The position numbers were made by a program, and so were the translations under genes. Shown here piece by piece: positions 18,259 to 26,676 of a stretch of 64,000 bases of DNA. Positions within the stretch are counted from its first letter, which is position 1; the number at the start of each line of letters is the position of its first letter. Source of the stretch: Glaciecola nitratireducens FR1064. Lineage in GTDB: Bacteria; Pseudomonadota; Gammaproteobacteria; Enterobacterales; Alteromonadaceae. The notes under the pieces were generated by a model. The model ran no database searches and had not been told where the DNA came from. It was given only the letters and a program-made list of their open reading frames with translations. Location of the stretch: NCBI RefSeq assembly GCF_000226565.1, contig NC_016041.1, positions 124,001 to 188,000 on the forward strand. Direction: 5' to 3'.

Positions 18259-19329
18259 TTAAAACAGAATCGCATCTTCAGATTCTATTATATGACTAGG
18301 TTTGACTACACCTTGTTCGACAAGTGCTTGGTAATACTCTGTTTTATTACGCCCTGTTTGTTTTGCATAGTACAAAGCGCTATCGGCAGCTGCAATGACT
18401 TCTTGCGACGAGCTTTGTCCTAATATTTCTTCGTAACCAATGCTCACCGTTACTTGTCCTACTTGAGGAAATTCATGATTTTCAATATTGATACGTAAAC
18501 GTTCAAAAGCTTGCTGAGCTTGTTGATTACTATCCACATTAATTAAAATAACGAATTCCTCACCGCCATAGCGATAGACTAAATCATCGATTCGAGTAAA
18601 GTTTTTAGTCATAAATTGAGCGACTAACACCAGAATTTCGTCTCCGTATAAATGACCAAAACGGTCATTTATTGATTTGAAATGATCTATATCAATAACC
18701 GCAAGAAAGGTTTTCATTGATTGTTTATTACGATTTTCTTTATTCAATGAGCTGAATAAAGCTTCTTGTTTTAATGGCTTATGAGGCTCTCGTAGAATAG
18801 TGAGTATTTTTTGGTCTAGGGTTTCCCTGTTAAAGAGTCCCGTCAATTTATCTTTTTGTGATTTATCTAGAAGGTTCACGTAATTGGAATAAACCTTTAA
18901 AATACCAGTAAATAAGGGTTCCTCTTTAAGCTGTTTTACTCGCGAGGTAGATTGTAATACGGCAAATACTCGATTATTTGCATCTAATACAGGATAGAAA
19001 CTCTCGAACAATGATTCATCGCTGTTCTCAAAGTATTCCGCCTTTCCTGAGTTTATTACCTTTTCGAACATGAGACGTAAAGCGGCTTTTTGACGATTTT
19101 CATAATCCACGTGTACTGCTGAAAGTTGGTTGTCATTTCCCATTTTTGAAATTAGGTGTATCGTAATACTGTCTTCATGCTGATCAATACTAAATAAACG
19201 CTGATCAGCACTGGGAAAAAGCTCATATATCGTCTTTACTAAACTTTGCTCTAGTAGATCTCTATTTTGGTAGCTCGTGATTTCCGCTAGGCTATCGACA
19301 ATATCGACTTTTCTATTATTTTTACTCAT
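18259..19329 (-). CDS. Diguanylate cyclase (GGDEF domain) with an N-terminal sensor region
   Basis: A 356-residue soluble protein. Residues about 1-155 form a GAF-like sensory region without membrane helices. The C-terminal GGDEF domain (about 160-335) begins with DKLTGLFNRETL, contains the active motif GGEEF near residue 256 and ends TGRNKTEYY. An inhibitory site RIDD lies exactly five residues before GGEEF, so product inhibition by c-di-GMP is expected. All key residues for making c-di-GMP are present. It is a stand-alone gene. Confidence 0.92.
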   Translation of the reverse strand: MSKNNRKVDIVDSLAEITSYQNRDLLEQSLVKTIYELFPSADQRLFSIDQHEDSITIHLISKMGNDNQLSAVHVDYENRQKAALRLMFEKVINSGKAEYFENSDESLFESFYPVLDANNRVFAVLQSTSRVKQLKEEPLFTGILKVYSNYVNLLDKSQKDKLTGLFNRETLDQKILTILREPHKPLKQEALFSSLNKENRNKQSMKTFLAVIDIDHFKSINDRFGHLYGDEILVLVAQFMTKNFTRIDDLVYRYGGEEFVILINVDSNQQAQQAFERLRINIENHEFPQVGQVTVSIGYEEILGQSSSQEVIAAADSALYYAKQTGRNKTEYYQALVEQGVVKPSHIIESEDAILF

Positions 19330-19499
19330 AAATTGTCTCGAAACAGCTTGCGTTAGAGTATGGCATATATTTTTTAAAAAAATCAGTGCTCATTGCAGAA
19401 TGTGTGCATTGTTAATATATATCTTCAAACCCTATGTTAGCAGTCATATAAGGGGCAGTTACTCTTAGTCTGCATAAGAGTAAAAAGCATAGCCAGAAG

Positions 19500-20183
19500 C
19501 TATTGCGATTTATGACTTTTACGTACTGCCCTTGCAAAACAACGAAATATCTCCCTTTGCGACGACAAATACGGCAAATACTCAGGATGCCACTGCACGC
19601 CAACAATAAAGCGGTCTTTGTGCTCAATAGCCTGCACAAAGCCATCAGCATCTCTTGCTGTAACAATAAAATCTTCTCCTAACTTCTTTATCGCTTGGTT
19701 ATGCAAACTGTTGACCGTAAAGTGTTTAGGAGTAACGCACTCACCAAGCTGACTGTCAGCCGATACGTCTACATCTTTAACAGGAAAGGCTGTGTATTTG
19801 TTTGGCGTTTTTTTACGGTCTGGTCGAATGTCAGCATACAATGAACCTTTCGCAACGATATTTAATAACTGAGAGCCGCGACATATGCCTAAAATTGGAA
19901 TGCCAGAGTCGAGATATTGCTCAAGCATGTCCATTTCAAGTTTATCGCGAGCAGGGTCGTAACGACTTGTTTCCTTTTCGGGCTCGCCATAATGTTCAGG
20001 ATGAATGTCGTCACCACCGCTGATAATGAGTCCACTAATGGACTGTTTCAACGATGCTCCTCCAGGATATAAATAGACGCCACGCAAACCAGTAAGCCAA
20101 AGGTTAAAGCGAATAGCCCACCACCCAATAGAAATCCGTTTTCTTGGGCCGGTCACCGCAATTAATGGTTTGGATTGGCTCAT
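19500..20183 (-). CDS. Class I glutamine amidotransferase (peptidase C26, PuuD-like)
   Basis: A 227-residue amidohydrolase of the gamma-glutamyl-hydrolase class. The catalytic Cys is in LGICRGSQLLNI and the His-x-Glu pair in GVQWHPEYL. The ATG at 20183 overlaps the TAA of the upstream amidoligase gene by one base (TAATG), which favours it over an in-frame start 57 nt earlier inside that gene. The pairing of a C26 enzyme with an Amidoligase_2 enzyme is known from comparative genomics: the ligase builds an isopeptide or gamma-glutamyl amide and the C26 partner hydrolyses it or supplies ammonia. The substrate is unknown. It is the last gene of the PPK2-amidoligase operon. Confidence 0.88.
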   Translation of the reverse strand: MSQSKPLIAVTGPRKRISIGWWAIRFNLWLTGLRGVYLYPGGASLKQSISGLIISGGDDIHPEHYGEPEKETSRYDPARDKLEMDMLEQYLDSGIPILGICRGSQLLNIVAKGSLYADIRPDRKKTPNKYTAFPVKDVDVSADSQLGECVTPKHFTVNSLHNQAIKKLGEDFIVTARDADGFVQAIEHKDRFIVGVQWHPEYLPYLSSQREIFRCFARAVRKSHKSQ

Positions 20184-21196
20184 TATGAATGACTTTCTGA
20201 ATCTAGGCGCTCGAGCAATTGATCGCACCGAGCAACCCACTTATTGTCGATAGCACGAGTAAAACGTTGATAGTCTTCGCGAAACTCTTCAACAAAAGTT
20301 TCAAGAAGCTGATTATTGTTTGCCAACTGTTCTACCCTAAGCCATAGCGACCATGGGTGAGCTAAGCTCCAGTCCGAGTTATCTATATCACAGTTGGGTA
20401 AGCGGTAATGAAATGTGGGGCGCGATTTTATTAGTGCTTTTTCTTTGTGATCTGCAACCCATTTTTCATCTATGTGAGCAATGAGTGGCAACAGATCGAG
20501 ACTGCGATTGCGTGTCGGATTATGCGTAAGGTAATCTTCTATAAACGTATCCAGATCGGGTTGATACTGAGTGTCGACAACTTTCAAGATATAGTCTTTA
20601 TCGAAATGGTTAATGTAGGGCGTAATTTTTCTCGCTACGTCTATTTCTTCATTAGCGTATATCCAATCGTAAAGACACAAATAGGCCTGCATATACTGCA
20701 CTAAGGTATCTGCGCTTAAATCAGGCAAATCAGGGTTTAAATGTAAACCAAATGCATAGCGCGCGGCACTACGGGTGCCCAACGCCCCTCGTTTACGTAA
20801 ACAGGTAACTAAGGCGTTTAACTCTGACAATCGGCTCACAGAAATCGGAGGTGTAACGACTTCCCATGGAACGAGGCTTTCCGCGGCAGATTTTAACAGT
20901 GTTTCAGCGTAGTTAGCGTCGCTATTTTGCAAGGTTTCTTCGTCATTAGGTGCAACCATTCTTTGTAGGATTTGAGCATCTAGTTCAAGTGTGAAATCGC
21001 CCACACTAGTCTCTTTTACTTGGTAGTTAAAAATTGAGTGTTTATTAACATCGCCACCAAAGACGTCGGTAATGCATTCCAAAATTTGTTCTGGCTCACA
21101 CCCTGAAAACTCAAGTTCTACACCAACTCGGCGCTCTTTACCCTCAAAATTCTTGTTGCGTGGTGGTATCCAGTTCTGTAGTTTCGTTGTGCTCAA
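20183..21196 (-). CDS. Amidoligase_2-family (GS-fold) ATP-dependent ligase
   Basis: A 337-residue protein of the putative amidoligase family, distant relatives of glutamine synthetase that join a carboxylate to an amine with ATP. Recognisable features are the N-terminal strand RRVGVELEFSGC near residue 22, TLELDAQIL near 72, VVTPPISVSRL near 113 and the strand YAFGLHLNPDLPDL near 147, where His is a likely metal or active-site residue. It begins 10 nt after the PPK2 gene and overlaps the amidotransferase gene by one base. Family function is predicted rather than proven: modification of a peptide, polyamine or cell-wall amine has been proposed. The immediate PPK2 neighbour could supply nucleoside triphosphate. 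Confidence 0.82.
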   Translation of the reverse strand: MSTTKLQNWIPPRNKNFEGKERRVGVELEFSGCEPEQILECITDVFGGDVNKHSIFNYQVKETSVGDFTLELDAQILQRMVAPNDEETLQNSDANYAETLLKSAAESLVPWEVVTPPISVSRLSELNALVTCLRKRGALGTRSAARYAFGLHLNPDLPDLSADTLVQYMQAYLCLYDWIYANEEIDVARKITPYINHFDKDYILKVVDTQYQPDLDTFIEDYLTHNPTRNRSLDLLPLIAHIDEKWVADHKEKALIKSRPTFHYRLPNCDIDNSDWSLAHPWSLWLRVEQLANNNQLLETFVEEFREDYQRFTRAIDNKWVARCDQLLERLDSESHS

Positions 21197-21205
21197 AATA
21201 TCTCC

Positions 21206-22012
21206 TTAAATAATCTCAATAGCACTCGCATCAAAGTCCGCTTTCGGATAACTCATTTGCAGCGATTCAAGCGCATTGACAATGGTTTGTAGCACAATCA
21301 GATCGCGATACCATCTTCGTTCAGCAGGCACGACATACCATGGAGCGGCGTTGGTCGAACAACGCTCGAAGGCCTCACTGTATGCCTGCATGTAGTCATC
21401 CCAATGCTCGCGATCTTTAAGGTCACTTGGTGCGAATTTCCAATGTTTGTCGGGTCGATCCAGGCGGCGTTGTAATCGTTCTTTCTGGTAGCCTTTGGAT
21501 ATGTGTAAGAAAAACTTAAGTACAACTGTGCCGTCGCTCGTCAGCAATTGTTCAAATGCGTTTATGTGTTCAAACCGGCCTTGCCATATAGCTGGAGGCT
21601 GAAGTTTTCTCACGCGCGCAGCCACGACATCTTCATATTGAGAACGGTTGAATATTGAGATAAACCCTTTGCGGGGAGCATGATGGTGGATACGCCATAG
21701 GAAGTCTTGAAGTTGTTCTCTTTGAGTGGGGCTCTTAAAGCTCTTGACCTGCACGCCTGAAGGATCGAGAGGAGAAAATACACGTCGGGTTGTGGAGTCC
21801 TTGCCGCCTGCGTCCATCGCTTGAAAGATAACCAACAGACTGTTTTTCTTCTGCGCATAAAGCAATTCTTGAAGAGTGACCAAGCGCTTGGAGAGCTTAT
21901 GAATTGCCTTTTTACCTTCTTTTTTCTTAAGACCGCCGTTTTCTCGAGTGGAAATATCGTGCAGATCAATTACGCTCCCAGGTGAAATATGGTGGGGTTC
22001 TGTATCAATCAT
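21206..22012 (-). CDS. ppk2: Polyphosphate kinase 2 family protein
   Basis: A 268-residue PPK2 enzyme, which moves phosphate from polyphosphate to nucleotides. Walker A is AMDAGGKDSTTR near residue 68 and the second motif is FNRSQYEDVV near 123. The YED form of that motif is typical of the class III branch, which can phosphorylate both AMP and ADP. The lid region RLDRPDKHWKFAPSDLKDR is present. It is the first gene of a three-gene operon with amidoligase and C26 amidotransferase. Cytoplasmic; no signal sequence. Confidence 0.9.
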   Translation of the reverse strand: MIDTEPHHISPGSVIDLHDISTRENGGLKKKEGKKAIHKLSKRLVTLQELLYAQKKNSLLVIFQAMDAGGKDSTTRRVFSPLDPSGVQVKSFKSPTQREQLQDFLWRIHHHAPRKGFISIFNRSQYEDVVAARVRKLQPPAIWQGRFEHINAFEQLLTSDGTVVLKFFLHISKGYQKERLQRRLDRPDKHWKFAPSDLKDREHWDDYMQAYSEAFERCSTNAAPWYVVPAERRWYRDLIVLQTIVNALESLQMSYPKADFDASAIEII

Positions 22013-22395
22013 TTGCTTTGTTCTCCGTGGCTAAAGACCTCATTTGACAATAAACGATGTCGCTAATCTATGCAATGGCTGTGATTTTGTTGGGTTTAGA
22101 GAGCATAATTCATTTATAATTTATGAAGAATAAATGAGTTTATAAATCTGATATCTCTCGCTTAAGCAATAAACACCTTAGAGCATGCCTTCTATGCAAG
22201 TAATTTAGTGTTGTGCACAAATATAAGTAATAATAGAAGTCAGCGCTAATTACAAATCAGTTTATTACGAATAGATTGTTCAAGGCACTTATCCAGAGAT
22301 TGGTTCTTAGCTAGTACTATTAAATGATGAAAAATTTTACGTGTTTTATAGCTACATCTCATTTTTTGAACTGAAATTGCAACAAGGAAAAGCGC
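22013..22395. other. Divergent promoter region
   Basis: This 383-bp AT-rich spacer separates the divergent PPK2 operon and the exonuclease/endonuclease-family gene and must hold both promoters. It contains an inverted repeat TCATTTAT (22110-22117) and ATAAATGA (22130-22137). No reading frame with a good start was seen. Confidence 0.5.
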
Positions 22396-23478
22396 ATGCT
22401 GCTGCTAATATCACTGTTAACCTTAATCATCTTAACAGTGACGGTTTTACCTATTCTTCATAACGCACATTGGACTATTCGTGGTTTTGATTTTCCTCGC
22501 CTGCAGCTGGCAATACTTGCCGCATTTCTATTATTAGCACAGATTGTTTATCTTGATTTCACAATGCTGACGTCTTGGTTATTGTGCTCGATTGTATTTC
22601 TTTGCTGCTGTTACCACCTATGGTGGATATTGCCCTATACCAAACTTTGGCCAGCAGAAGTATTGGCGACAAAAGACAATGCTGTCGAGCGCCAATTGAG
22701 CATCATTACAGCAAATGTGTTGATGCCGAATCGTGATGCACACAAACTGATTGAGTTGGTGCATTTGCATCAGCCTGATGTTCTGGTGACATTAGAGTCC
22801 AACCAATGGTGGCAAGATCAATTAGACGCGCTGAAAGCCGACATGCCTTATACCATCAACTGTCCTTTGGATAATTTGTATGGAATGCATGTGTATTCTC
22901 GATTACCGCTTGATGAAGTAGATATCTCTTTTTTAGTGGAAGATGATATTCCATCAATGCACGCTTTATTGAAGTTGCGCACGAATGATTGGGTAAGAGT
23001 GCACTTTCTTCATCCCGCGCCGCCTAGCCCCACGGAAAACGAGGAGTCTTCAGAGCGGGATGCTGAGCTAGTTATTGTTGCGCGCAGTGTGGCGAGCAGT
23101 AAGCAGCCGACTATTGTTACCGGTGATCTTAATGATGTTGCATGGTCACGCACCACTCGGCTTTTTCGAAAACTCAGTGGTTTACTTGACCCTCGAATAG
23201 GCAGAGGAATGTTCAACACGTTCCACGCAAGCTATCCATTTTTGCGTTGGCCACTTGACCATCTATTTCACAGTGAGCATTTCACTATGCACTCCATTCA
23301 GCGGCTCCCCTCAATTGGATCCGATCACTTTTCACTGCTAACGAAGCTATCCTTTACACCAAAAAAGGTAGTAGAGCAGAGCGGTTTAGAGGCGGATAAT
23401 GAAGAAAAAGCGTTTGCTACCAAAATCACTGAAGATCAAAAGGTAAGCAAACTAGATGTGCCAGCGCCTGGTGAATAA
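22396..23478 (+). CDS. Membrane-anchored endonuclease/exonuclease/phosphatase-family protein
   Basis: A 360-residue protein with three N-terminal membrane helices (about 1-22, 31-50 and 55-78) and an EEP hydrolase domain (about 95-318). EEP active-site residues are visible: Asn in TANVLMPN, Glu in VTLESNQWW, Asp and Asn in VTGDLNDVAW and the Asp-His pair of IGSDHFSLL. Members with this layout are generally annotated as endonuclease/exonuclease/phosphatase proteins; substrates may be nucleic acids or phospholipid head groups. A charged tail of about 40 residues follows the domain. AAGGAAAAGC precedes the ATG. Confidence 0.85.
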   Translation: MLLLISLLTLIILTVTVLPILHNAHWTIRGFDFPRLQLAILAAFLLLAQIVYLDFTMLTSWLLCSIVFLCCCYHLWWILPYTKLWPAEVLATKDNAVERQLSIITANVLMPNRDAHKLIELVHLHQPDVLVTLESNQWWQDQLDALKADMPYTINCPLDNLYGMHVYSRLPLDEVDISFLVEDDIPSMHALLKLRTNDWVRVHFLHPAPPSPTENEESSERDAELVIVARSVASSKQPTIVTGDLNDVAWSRTTRLFRKLSGLLDPRIGRGMFNTFHASYPFLRWPLDHLFHSEHFTMHSIQRLPSIGSDHFSLLTKLSFTPKKVVEQSGLEADNEEKAFATKITEDQKVSKLDVPAPGE

Positions 23479-23555
23479 GGTTGGCTCTTTCATCTAGTCC
23501 ATAATGTATTTCTGGCTACAACTGTTTGATGATTTGTATTGATTTACCGTGCGCA

Positions 23556-23574
23556 TTGGTTAATTATTAATCAA
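23556..23574. promoter_or_regulatory. Inverted repeat upstream of the hydrolase gene
   Basis: TTGGTTAAT-T-ATTAATCAA has 9-bp arms with one mismatch and ends 24 nt before the GTG start of the alpha/beta hydrolase. Its size and place fit a repressor operator overlapping a promoter or leader. The binding protein is unknown. Confidence 0.3.
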
Positions 23575-23598
23575 ATGGTTTCAACATAGGATGTTCAG

Positions 23599-24399
23599 GT
23601 GCCAGTATCTCCAGAAAATAATCCAGTTGTCTTAGTTGTACACGGTGTTCAACTGGGAGACGATTCCTCTTTAAACCAGGATAAAATGATCCGACAAACC
23701 ATTGAATCAAGACTCAATGGTTTGAACCTAAAGTTCGACGTAGATTTATATAAATATGAAAATATATCGGACGCCAGCCTTTCAAAACTTAAAAATCTAT
23801 CAAGCGTCATATTGAGCACAGGTATTGGTGTGATCTTGGCTCCAGCAATAATTGACTTGGTAGGTGACGTCACTATTTCTCTAGCAAATGTTTCTACAGC
23901 AAACAAAATAAGGGAAGGACTACGAGAAAGGAGCCTGTCTTATTACGCAGCAGGCATTCCCGTATACATTGTCGCGCATAGTCTAGGTACCGTATACACT
24001 TTTGACGTTATCAACGAGCTCATTGAAACCGACGGATTGTTTGATCGCGACGACCCACTGACATGGCCGGTTCAAGGCTTATTAACTATTGGCTCTCCGC
24101 TGGGCTTGAGTATGTTCAAAAAAACCGGTCGAAACATTGCCAATAGTTTAGGAAAAGGTACGTATAGCTTTAAATGGCTAAACTATTTCGATGTAACAGA
24201 CCCTGTCGTTTCTGGGGATATTTTTGGCATGAAGCTCAGGGGCCACAAAATTGCAGAGAAATACAAAAAAGATACTCCTGAGTTTGGCTGGTTCATCAGA
24301 GATTTTCCGGTTGATACAGGTAAAAACTGGCTGTTAGCACATACGGCTTATTGGGACAGTGATGTTGTTGGTGATGGTCTCCTAAACATGATGGTATAG
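23599..24399 (+). CDS. Alpha/beta-hydrolase-fold protein, probable lipase/esterase-like
   Basis: A 266-residue protein read from a GTG start. It opens VVLVVHGVQLGDDSS, a typical oxyanion-strand region. The nucleophile elbow is IVAHSLGTVYTFD near residue 128 (AHSLG replacing GxSxG), and a late His lies in LAHTAYWDSD near 255. A hydrophobic stretch at about 72-98 could be a membrane-contact loop. There is no signal peptide. The lipoprotein gene begins 5 nt after its stop, so the two are probably co-translated and may act together. The substrate is unknown. Confidence 0.7.
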   Translation: MPVSPENNPVVLVVHGVQLGDDSSLNQDKMIRQTIESRLNGLNLKFDVDLYKYENISDASLSKLKNLSSVILSTGIGVILAPAIIDLVGDVTISLANVSTANKIREGLRERSLSYYAAGIPVYIVAHSLGTVYTFDVINELIETDGLFDRDDPLTWPVQGLLTIGSPLGLSMFKKTGRNIANSLGKGTYSFKWLNYFDVTDPVVSGDIFGMKLRGHKIAEKYKKDTPEFGWFIRDFPVDTGKNWLLAHTAYWDSDVVGDGLLNMMV

Positions 24400-24404
24400 G
24401 GAAT

Positions 24405-24953
24405 ATGATGAAAAACACATTAACACTAGCTTTTATATTATTGCTATCGGCATGCACCAATCACCTGTATTCAGGGACGACATCATACGAATTTAATGAC
24501 AAACGATGTCACTCAATGGTGTATTGGAACGACTTAACACATTTCTTTGATAGAGAAGGCAAAGCCACCACAGTAGTTATTAAAACACCTAACGGCCGTA
24601 GTTATCCTCTCACATCATTTGCTGATGGCAGCACCGATGACAACGCCGATGATCGCTTGGCGTTGATCTTACCCTCTGGCGAATATATCGATTCAATTAA
24701 CCAAACAACGAACGACACGGAATTATTGTGTGGTGTTTTTAACGGTAAGCAGGCGCATCAAAAAGCAGGTGCAAAGCAAACTGAGTTTTATCTTTACTGC
24801 GATAAAAAACCTCATCCCTTACGTAAATCGACTGACACGATGAAAGCGTCTGAAACCCCATATATCTTCGCGATGAATGAACCTGTTGAGACTTTTTCTT
24901 GGTTCACGAGTGAAGAGATAAAGGCCGATATATCAGTGGTAAAGTGTGAATAA
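24405..24953 (+). CDS. Small lipoprotein of unknown function
   Basis: A 182-residue protein with a lipoprotein signal: MMKNTLTLAFILLLSACTN, with lipobox LSAC and Cys 17 as the lipidation site. The mature part contains three further cysteines but no domain I recognise. It follows the hydrolase gene by 5 nt and converges with the next gene, leaving only a 4-nt gap. Residue 2 of the mature protein is Thr, so outer-membrane sorting is likely. Confidence 0.75.
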   Translation: MMKNTLTLAFILLLSACTNHLYSGTTSYEFNDKRCHSMVYWNDLTHFFDREGKATTVVIKTPNGRSYPLTSFADGSTDDNADDRLALILPSGEYIDSINQTTNDTELLCGVFNGKQAHQKAGAKQTEFYLYCDKKPHPLRKSTDTMKASETPYIFAMNEPVETFSWFTSEEIKADISVVKCE

Positions 24954-24957
24954 CGGC

Positions 24958-26628
24958 TTAGTTCCAAGAGCCATACATGGGGTTAGGCAATATAATAACG
25001 CTCTCTCCCCAACGCGTTAATATGCTGTCGACGATAGCATCCTCCTGGGTGGTATCGTTGATATCTTCAATGTTATCACCCACCTGTATTACGATAGTGT
25101 GCGCTGTTTTCCATTCAGATGGCATTAAGCTTTGAGTTGAAAAGCAGTCAGGAGTACCAAGGGCAATTTTTTCACGTCGTAAGTCTTTATCATTCGCATA
25201 TTTCGGTTTTTTGACTGCATCAACATCGACGCTTGAACGGCCCATCAGGCAGGTGTTTTTCTCGTTAATCGGCAATCCTAATGCAAGCATATTAGACCAA
25301 GTGTAAGCATCTAGCGCTTTTTCCCGATTAGTCACAAAAACCAATTTTCCGCCTTGTGCCAAAACAGTCTCAATAAACTGCTTAGCACCAGGCACTAATG
25401 TTGCCTTCTCACCTTTAATCCAGTCGTTCCATGTTAACGATGAATACGTTTGACCAAACGTATCTAAATTAACTTGGTATTGGCTGTTGTTTAACACCGT
25501 TTCATCTAAATCCATGACAGCAACCCAAGGTCCGGTTGGAAGGCTTTTATTCATTAGTTTGGTACTGGCTTGTTGATAAATAGCGCGTGTAATAAGCTCA
25601 TACTCCTTGCTAGTCACTTGCCATTTCACTGACGAGGATAAAGGGTATCGAGCCTGCAAAATGTCTACTGATGTGGCGCAATGATCGCTCAACATCGCGT
25701 CTTCACTCATATCCTCATAGTAATGAGTTAACGGACTAAAAGTTACGCTGTCTGATGCTAATCCACCAACAATAATATGGTCTATTGGCGCCGGATAACG
25801 TGGGTGACAACCGATAATAGCTTGCGTCACTATGCGGATTGGCGAAGAGGCACTTTTTGATTTTGCGAGTATGGATTGCGTCATTCTATTGTATGGCGCT
25901 GAAATGCGGTGGTTAAAGTCTCCTAAAATAATGTAAGGAGTCGATGCAGTCTCGCGTTGCTCTATCCAGTCATACAAAATTTCGGCTTGTTCGCTAAGGT
26001 TTTCGCAGGATTGGGAGTCACTCTTTAAATAGTCGTCGACAAAACAACCACTTTTTAAATGTAAATTAAGGATTTCGACAACGCCAACAGGGGTTTCAAG
26101 GGATATGCCTAAACCAAATCGAAGTCCTGGTCGACCTAGCGCAAGTACTTCATTTTGTTCAACTGCAGAAATTCTTAGGTCTTTCTTTACCGCTATAGCT
26201 GTTTTTTGCTGAGTGGATTTATATCCTGAACCACGACAGTCGTAAGCCTTGCTGTCAGGTCTTGCGGACATGATAACTTGCCACTCGGCTTCGGGAAAAA
26301 GTAGGTGAACGGCTTCTTTTGAAGCAACTTCTTGCAGTGCAACGACGTCGGCATCCAATTTTTGAGCGTACGCTCGCATAGCGTTTAATTCATTTTCGTC
26401 CCGTGGTCTGCAGCCTTGATCGATTGGGTAGGCCAAATGCTCAACGTTCCAAGTGGCAACGTTTAGCAAGTGGCTTGGTGTGCTTACACTTTTTGAGTTT
26501 TCTTTAACTGCGACTTGAAGATTTGAGCCAGCGATATGCTGAGCTGAGTCCGAATACGGAGATGAGCCACATGCGCTTAAAAAACTGACGGTTAATGCGA
26601 GTGTTAGCGATTTGTAGAGACTATTCAT
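24958..26628 (-). CDS. Lipoprotein fusion of an EEP nuclease/phosphatase and a HAD acid phosphatase
   Basis: A 556-residue two-domain exported enzyme. The signal ends in lipobox LSAC (Cys 20). Residues about 55-330 form an EEP domain with Asn in VATWNVEHLAY, Glu in VVALQEVAS, Asp/Asn in ILGDFNHRIS and Asp-His in MLSDHCATSV. Residues about 345-556 form an e(P4)-like class C acid phosphatase (HAD) domain with the nucleophile motif VMDLDETVLNN, VFVTNRE and QVGDNIEDI. Both catalytic sets look intact. Together they could cut extracellular nucleic acid or nucleotides and strip phosphate for uptake. No neighbouring transporter supports this, so the joint role is inference. Confidence 0.88.
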   Translation of the reverse strand: MNSLYKSLTLALTVSFLSACGSSPYSDSAQHIAGSNLQVAVKENSKSVSTPSHLLNVATWNVEHLAYPIDQGCRPRDENELNAMRAYAQKLDADVVALQEVASKEAVHLLFPEAEWQVIMSARPDSKAYDCRGSGYKSTQQKTAIAVKKDLRISAVEQNEVLALGRPGLRFGLGISLETPVGVVEILNLHLKSGCFVDDYLKSDSQSCENLSEQAEILYDWIEQRETASTPYIILGDFNHRISAPYNRMTQSILAKSKSASSPIRIVTQAIIGCHPRYPAPIDHIIVGGLASDSVTFSPLTHYYEDMSEDAMLSDHCATSVDILQARYPLSSSVKWQVTSKEYELITRAIYQQASTKLMNKSLPTGPWVAVMDLDETVLNNSQYQVNLDTFGQTYSSLTWNDWIKGEKATLVPGAKQFIETVLAQGGKLVFVTNREKALDAYTWSNMLALGLPINEKNTCLMGRSSVDVDAVKKPKYANDKDLRREKIALGTPDCFSTQSLMPSEWKTAHTIVIQVGDNIEDINDTTQEDAIVDSILTRWGESVIILPNPMYGSWN

Positions 26629-26676
26629 AAGTTGCTTTTTCCTGCCGTTCGTTGTGCAAACATTACTGTATTGCGA

